Below, piece after piece: positions 60,253 through 64,000 of a stretch of 64,000 nt of DNA. The first letter of the stretch is position 1. The number at the start of each line of letters is the position of its first letter. Position numbers and translations under genes: made by a program. The notes under the pieces are model-generated. The model saw nothing but the letters and a program-made list of their open reading frames with translations. It searched no databases and had not been told where the DNA came from. The stretch spans positions 67,952 through 131,951 of the forward strand of contig MKUQ01000044.1 in the NCBI GenBank assembly GCA_001898645.1, in the 5' to 3' direction. Source of the DNA: Burkholderiales bacterium 70-64. Its GTDB lineage: Bacteria > Pseudomonadota > Gammaproteobacteria > Burkholderiales > Burkholderiaceae_E.

Positions 60253-61028
60253 TCGCGACGTCATCCGATGAACCGACCGCCACGCAATTGGCGCAAGCGG
60301 TGCAGCGGCAGGAACTGGTTCTTCACTACCAGCCGATCATCGCCGTGGACGGCGGCGCGCTCATCGGCGCGGAGGCGCTGTTGCGCTGGGCGCACCCCGA
60401 CCTCGGTCTGCTGGCTCCTGTGCATATCCTGGCGCTGGCCGAGGCTGCCGGGCTGATGCCGCAGATCGGCGACTGGGTATTGCGGGAAGCCTGCCGGCAG
60501 ATGCATGACTGGCAGACGGTCGTTCCGACATCGTTCCGCCTGGCGGTCAACGTGGCCGCCAGTCAGGTGGGGCCGGATTTCGACAGTGGTCTGCGGCACG
60601 TGCTGGCCGACACGCCGTTGCCCGGCGGGCGGCTGGAGATCGAGCTGACCGAATCGGCCGCGTTCGGCGATCCGGCGCTGTTCGCCCTGTTCGACGCACT
60701 GCGCGCCGTCGGCGTGCGCTTTGCCGCCGACGACTTCGGCACCGGCTATTCGTGCCTGCGACACCTGAAGTGCTGCCCGATCACCACGCTCAAGATCGAC
60801 CAGTCCTTCGTGGCGGGACTGGTCGATGATGCCCGCGACCGCACCATCGTGCGGGCGGTGATCCAGCTCGCCCACGGGCTGGGCATGGAGGTGGTCGCCG
60901 AAGGCGTCGAATCGCCGGCCAGTCTCGAATGGCTGCGCCAGGCCGGCTGCGACGCCGTGCAAGGATTCCTGTTCTCCCCGCCGCTGCCGGCCGACGAGTT
61001 CATCCGCTTCGTCCATCAGAGGAGGTAG
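60249..61028 (+). CDS. EAL-domain protein (mer-transposon Urf2 type)
   Basis: 259-residue stand-alone EAL domain, the family of c-di-GMP phosphodiesterases. It has E-A-L-L-R-W near 40, the N-V-A-A-S-Q metal site, [14 protein letters not shown] and E-G-V-E-S near the end. The main catalytic residues look intact. It corresponds to Urf2/Orf2 found after merE in Tn21/Tn501-type operons. Whether it is active in signalling is unknown. Confidence 0.9.
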   Translation: MIATSSDEPTATQLAQAVQRQELVLHYQPIIAVDGGALIGAEALLRWAHPDLGLLAPVHILALAEAAGLMPQIGDWVLREACRQMHDWQTVVPTSFRLAVNVAASQVGPDFDSGLRHVLADTPLPGGRLEIELTESAAFGDPALFALFDALRAVGVRFAADDFGTGYSCLRHLKCCPITTLKIDQSFVAGLVDDARDRTIVRAVIQLAHGLGMEVVAEGVESPASLEWLRQAGCDAVQGFLFSPPLPADEFIRFVHQRR

Positions 61029-61030
61029 AC

Positions 61031-61231
61031 ATGATGAGCAACGAACCTGGGACGATTGCCTGCTGCGTCTGCTGCAAGGAAATCCCGCTTGACGCCGCCT
61101 TGACTTCGGAAGGCGCCGAGTACGTCGAGCACTTCTGCGGGCTGGAGTGCTATCGGCGCTTCCAGGCGCGCGCCAAGGCCGGCGAGCGCGAGCCCGACCG
61201 AGCGCCGGGCGGGCAGCCTGATCCGTTCTGA
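61031..61231 (+). CDS. DUF3330 protein, mer-operon end
   Basis: 66-residue Cys-rich protein with C-C-V-C-C-K-E-I-P and H-F-C-G-L-E-C, a treble-clef-like metal site. DUF3330 genes end many mer transposon operons. GGAGG lies just upstream; the start may be the first or second Met of M-M-S-N. It is the last plus-strand gene of this operon, 38 bp from the converging cluster. Confidence 0.85.
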   Translation: MMSNEPGTIACCVCCKEIPLDAALTSEGAEYVEHFCGLECYRRFQARAKAGEREPDRAPGGQPDPF

Positions 61232-61268
61232 GCCAGGTCACGCCGCGCCACGTGGGTACGCCACTGCG

Positions 61269-62163
61269 CTAGAAGTTCAGACGAAAGCCGGTGGTCAGGA
61301 TGTAGTCGTTTCGCAGCGCGCTGCCGTTCAGGTGCTGCGAGACCGGTATCTGGATGCCGGCTTCGAGCACCCATTTGCGGGTCACATACTGCACGGTCGG
61401 CGTCAGGAACAGCGTCGTGCCGCCCGAGTTCGGATCGTCAGCCCCATTGACCCGATCCATGGCGACATGGATCAGGTTGGCCTCCAGCCCGCCGTAGAGA
61501 AAGCTGGGGACGCCTTCGCCCAACGTGCCGGGCCACAGCCGGCGCTGGACCGACAGATCGAGGCGGCTGACCGCGCCGGCCCGGAAGCCGTTGGCTTCCC
61601 CATTGCGCTGAAAGGCGAGCTGGACGTCACCACCCCAATCCAGCGATTGAAAAGATGCCACCGCGCCGCCCTGCCAGTCCCACGAGCCGGAACCCGGCTG
61701 AAGCATCGGCGGCAGCCGTCCAAGGCGGTCGGAAGCGTGGTCGTCGCCGGTCGGCGCCTTGACGCCGAGAAACGGCGCGATGCGGAAGGTATGCCCCGTC
61801 GCGTTGTCCTCGTAGGCCGTGTAGCGGCCCATGAACATCGCATCGCCAAAGCCCGACTGGCTGCGCGTCCGCCCCGCCCACGTTCATCGACAGCCGCTTG
61901 TCGGCATAGGGCAGCACCGCGAACACAGCAAAGTTGCGGGTGACGCCGTAGCCCAGCACGGACATCAGGCCGGAGACCTCCATTCGGCGGTTCATCGGTG
62001 ATGGATCGTCGGTGCTCTTCATGTAGACGAACTGCTCGCGCAGAATCCACTCGTCCTTGGAGATGGGCAGGGCCGTGTTGAAGGTCAGCGGCGCGGCGTT
62101 GGCGGCCCCCGCCCAGGCGCACAGCACGGCCAGCGCCAGGATGTTTCCGAACGGGACGTTCAT
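61269..62163 (-). pseudogene. Outer-membrane transporter-like protein, single-base frameshift
   Basis: The N-terminal part (62163 to about 61876) has a signal peptide (residues 1-23, ending A-N-A-A) and beta-strand-rich sequence (W-I-L-R-E-Q-F-V-Y-M, N-F-A-V-F-A-V-L-P-Y). The C-terminal part (to 61269) continues in another frame with alternating strands and a terminal aromatic (T-G-F-R-L-N-F). Dropping one C from the C4 run at 61872-61875 restores a single 297-residue frame through S-G-F-G-D-A-M-F-M-G. The pattern is that of transporter/MetA-pathway-like beta-barrel proteins. This may be true decay, slippage or a sequence error. It is the last gene of the minus-strand operon, coupled to the MerP-like gene (ATGA). 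Confidence 0.8.
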
Positions 62164-62474
62164 TTGGCTTCTTCTTTGGAAACCTTCGCGTCACCGGGCG
62201 TGAAGCCGGCGTCATAGATCAACTGCTTGTAGCGTTTGAGGTCGGGTTGCGCGCCGGGCTTGAGCACGATGTGGACGTTTTGCGACTTCAGGCTCGCGCT
62301 CACGGAATCGACTTCGCTCGCCTTGCCGAGGTTCTTCTCCAACCCATAGGTGCAGAACGGGCAGGTCATGCCCTTGACGGCAATGTCCACCACCTGGCGC
62401 TCCGCGCCGAAGGCCATGAGTGGCAGGCAAAGCGCCAAGGCTGCTGCCAGGTGTTTCAGATAGGGTCTTTGCAT
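62160..62474 (-). CDS. MerP-like periplasmic heavy-metal-binding protein
   Basis: 104 residues: signal peptide 1-23 (ending A-F-G-A), then a divergent HMA domain with V-K-G-M-T-C-P-F-C-T (C38, C41). The fold continues with V-S-A-S-L-K-S-Q-N-V-H-I-V. It differs from the MerP at 55675 by having P-F between the cysteines and a Lys/Glu-rich C-terminal tail. It probably binds Hg(II) or another soft metal in the periplasm and hands it to the membrane protein encoded upstream. Confidence 0.88.
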   Translation of the reverse strand: MQRPYLKHLAAALALCLPLMAFGAERQVVDIAVKGMTCPFCTYGLEKNLGKASEVDSVSASLKSQNVHIVLKPGAQPDLKRYKQLIYDAGFTPGDAKVSKEEAK

Positions 62475-62503
62475 GACGATGATCTCCTTCGAGGATGGGA
62501 GGC

Positions 62504-62902
62504 TCAGACCCCGAGCCAGATACGGATCGGCAGCGCCAGATAGGCGGCGAAGAAGCCGATGCCCCAGATAGCGGCCGAGACACCATGAATCCGCCGGTTC
62601 CAGCGCTGGGCGCGCTCGCACAAGCGCCCCAACTCGGGATCGCTCGGGCAGGCGCGACCCGGCCGGTAGAGCAGCCAGCCGGAGACCAGCAGCATCAGCC
62701 CGGAGCCCGCGAACACCCAGCCCTTGTGCAGGGCCAGCGTGACCAGGAACGGCACGGCGCTGGTGACGGCCGCCACGGTGGCACCCAGGCCCAGCATGAC
62801 GAACAGGATCGGCAGGGCGCAGCAGATCAGCGTGCCGCTTGAAGCGAACAGCGTCAGCCAACTGACCGTGTTTTGCCGAAGCAGCGACGGGCCGGTCTTC
62901 AT
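62504..62902 (-). CDS. MerT/MerC-like membrane protein with vicinal cysteines
   Basis: 132-residue membrane protein with four hydrophobic helices. The first contains G-T-L-I-C-C-A-L-P-I-L-F, a vicinal Cys pair placed like that of MerT. A loop holds single cysteines (R-A-C-P-S-D, R-L-C-E-R). The sequence is too far from MerT (55312) to be a simple duplicate. Position between a CcdA-like and a MerP-like gene supports metal or electron-coupled transport. Specific substrate unknown. Confidence 0.75.
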   Translation of the reverse strand: MKTGPSLLRQNTVSWLTLFASSGTLICCALPILFVMLGLGATVAAVTSAVPFLVTLALHKGWVFAGSGLMLLVSGWLLYRPGRACPSDPELGRLCERAQRWNRRIHGVSAAIWGIGFFAAYLALPIRIWLGV

Positions 62903-62911
62903 GGCGTGCCC

Positions 62912-63607
62912 CTACCAAGTGAGCCAGGGGAAAAAGGCGAACCAGCCATTGAGCAGATACAGGCCGGTGAGCATCAGCAGGATGCTGCCGGTCAGCTCGA
63001 AAGCCCTTTGGTACCGTCCGAGCGGTTTCATATGCTCGATCCGCTCCAGCGCGGCCGCCGCCAGAGCCAGGGGAATCGCGCGTCCGATGGCGAAACTGGT
63101 CAACATCGCCGCGCCGAACAGCGGCGAGCCGCTGGCCGCCGCCGCGCCCAGCAGTACGACGAGCGCCGGGGCGCAGGAGGGGCAGACGGCGACCGAGAAC
63201 GGGATGCCGAGCGCGAACGCCCCCCAGCCGCTTGCGACACGCTTGGCCTTGAAGCCGAGCGCCGGCAACGGCAACTTGATCCACCCGGTCCACAGCAGAC
63301 CAAGAATGATCAGCCAGGGGCCAAGCAGCAGCCCCCACCAGCGCCCGGCCATTGCCTGCACCCCTTGGCCGCCGAGTCCTGCCACCGTTCCCAGCAGAGC
63401 ATGCGCAGTGATCAGACCCGCGATGAAAGCCAGTCCGTAACGGATCGCCTCCCGTGGCTCGCGCGCCCGCGTCACGTAGGCGAGCGGCACCGGCAGCGCG
63501 GCGATCGCCAGGGGGCTCAGGCTGAAGAACAGACCCGCCAGCAGGCTGATGCCGCTGGCGATTCCCACGCTTTGGGAGGCAAGCTGGCGCAGGGTCTCAA
63601 GCTCCAT
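62912..63607 (-). CDS. CcdA/DsbD-like thiol-redox membrane protein
   Basis: 231-residue six-helix protein of the cytochrome-c-biogenesis CcdA family, which moves reducing equivalents across the inner membrane via a Cys pair. The visible pair lies in F-S-V-A-V-C-P-S-C-A-P-A-L. The usual first-helix Cys is not obvious, as S-L-S-P-L-A-I-A-A replaces the common S-P-C. The start at 63607 has GGGAGG upstream; ten bases overlap the thioredoxin-like gene. It could keep the periplasmic HMA protein or its metal site reduced. Confidence 0.82.
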   Translation of the reverse strand: MELETLRQLASQSVGIASGISLLAGLFFSLSPLAIAALPVPLAYVTRAREPREAIRYGLAFIAGLITAHALLGTVAGLGGQGVQAMAGRWWGLLLGPWLIILGLLWTGWIKLPLPALGFKAKRVASGWGAFALGIPFSVAVCPSCAPALVVLLGAAAASGSPLFGAAMLTSFAIGRAIPLALAAAALERIEHMKPLGRYQRAFELTGSILLMLTGLYLLNGWFAFFPWLTW

Positions 63608-63863
63608 CGCCACGCCTCCCATCTCGCCGGCGCAGTTCGGCGACGAGCTGTTCGGCGGTCGGCAGCGCGGTGAACGCCAACTTTCCGTCGATGGCGAGCG
63701 CGGGCAGCGTCAGCACGCCCAGATCGACCGCGCGGTCGAGATCGTCGAGAACGTTGACCTCGCGCCACTCGACGCCGGACACGGTTTCGGCAGCCGCCCT
63801 GAGCGCTGTCGTCGCCCCCGCGCACTTGGCACAACCTGGCGTAAAGAACAGCTCGATCTTCAG
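63597..63863 (-). CDS. Thioredoxin-like CxxC protein with apparent CTG start
   Basis: 88-residue thioredoxin-fold protein: K-I-E-L-F-F-T-P-G-C-A-K-C with the C-x-x-C at residues 11-14, then V-N-V-L-D-D-L-D-R-A and L-T-L-P-A-L-A-I-D-G (cis-Pro). No ATG, GTG or TTG lies in frame before the active site. A CTG at 63863 overlaps the MerR stop as CTGA, in the place where an ATGA/GTGA junction would be expected. A shorter product from 63782 would lack the CxxC. It probably exchanges electrons with the CcdA-like protein. Confidence 0.75.
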   Translation of the reverse strand: MKIELFFTPGCAKCAGATTALRAAAETVSGVEWREVNVLDDLDRAVDLGVLTLPALAIDGKLAFTALPTAEQLVAELRRRDGRRGDGA

Positions 63864-64000
63864 GGGGTGCGCTCCGCCTCGAAGCCGACCGCTTCCAGGG
63901 CCGCCAGGATCGGACAGTCATCGAGCGGCAGCGAACCGCCAGCGCACTCGGCGATCAGCACGTCGAGCGCGGCGGACATCTTCTGGATGGCGCGAATCTT
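63860..64000 (-). CDS. MerR-family regulator, C-terminal part (gene continues beyond window)
   Basis: The last 46 codons of a MerR-type gene: dimerisation helix K-I-R-A-I-Q-K-M-S-A-A-L-D-V-L, then a Cys pair I-A-E-C-A-G-G and L-D-D-C-P-I-L that replaces MerR's C-x8-C by C-x9-C. The pattern suggests Hg(II) or another soft metal as inducer. It is the upstream gene of the 61.3-64.0 kb operon. Confidence 0.8.
   Translation of the reverse strand, partial: KIRAIQKMSAALDVLIAECAGGSLPLDDCPILAALEAVGFEAERTP

Overview
The window is high-GC, uses ATG/GTG starts with clear Shine-Dalgarno sites, and carries gene families typical of Betaproteobacteria, most likely Burkholderiales or a relative such as Rhodocyclales. 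That assignment is inference: no rRNA or tRNA gene is present to test it. Most of the sequence is accessory DNA, an array of metal-resistance modules carried on or beside mobile elements.

Layout. (1) 1-7.0 kb, minus strand: a tightly packed six-gene operon (DUF2933 membrane protein, isoprenylcysteine-methyltransferase-like protein, divergent phosphoketolase-family enzyme, lone Rieske protein, metallo-beta-lactamase RNase, thymidine/AMP phosphorylase cut by the window edge). (2) 7.1-15.1 kb: a thiolase and a DUF3141 PhaC-like protein on the plus strand, each followed by a decayed metal or redox gene (P1B-ATPase remnant, ferric-reductase remnant). Opposite them lie copper-type small proteins (DUF411, HMA), a secreted protein of unknown function, a GH144-type glucoamylase and a Met-Gly-Pro repeat protein. 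(3) 15.1-18.2 kb: a scrapyard of two transposase fragments, a LysR fragment and a truncated tyrosine integrase. (4) 18.2-35.9 kb: a nickel/cobalt/zinc-type island with two RcnR/CsoR-family repressors, an NreB-like MFS exporter, HupE, a P1B-ATPase, an RND efflux system (B-A-DUF3240-C) and LysR genes at both sides. Two intact-looking insertion sequences (IS3 family, 3-bp target duplication; IS1595 family, 8-bp target duplication) each split a gene that rejoins in frame when the IS is removed.

(5) 36.4-46.4 kb and 53.1-54.7 kb: one end of a PAGI-2/ICEclc-type integrative conjugative element (AlpA, ParA, HicA-like, ParB, DUF2857, STY4528 replication protein, TIGR03761, DUF3158, SSB, topoisomerase III), with repeated palindromes inside and between genes. 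(6) 46.9-52.8 kb: an eight-gene arsenic operon on the minus strand, arsR-arsI(frameshifted)-arsC-DUF2703-arsD-arsA-acr3-arsC::arsN, lying inside the ICE backbone. (7) 54.8-61.2 kb: a broad-spectrum mercury operon merR/TPCAB-patatin-merDE-EAL-DUF3330, preceded by a Tn5053/Tn402-like terminal inverted repeat. (8) 61.3-64.0 kb, converging on it: a second operon that starts outside the window, MerR-like, CxxC thioredoxin-like, CcdA/DsbD-like, MerT-like, MerP-like and an outer-membrane transporter-like protein (frameshifted). This mer-like cassette combined with a thiol-redox relay is the strongest candidate for an undescribed system here.

How the parts work together: MerT/P/C with MerA/B detoxify inorganic and organic mercury. 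ArsA/Acr3 with ArsD and two kinds of arsenate reductase handle arsenic. The RcnR-type repressors, NreB, HupE, P-ATPase and RND pump handle divalent cations. The ICE backbone genes suggest the ars and mer modules could travel together.
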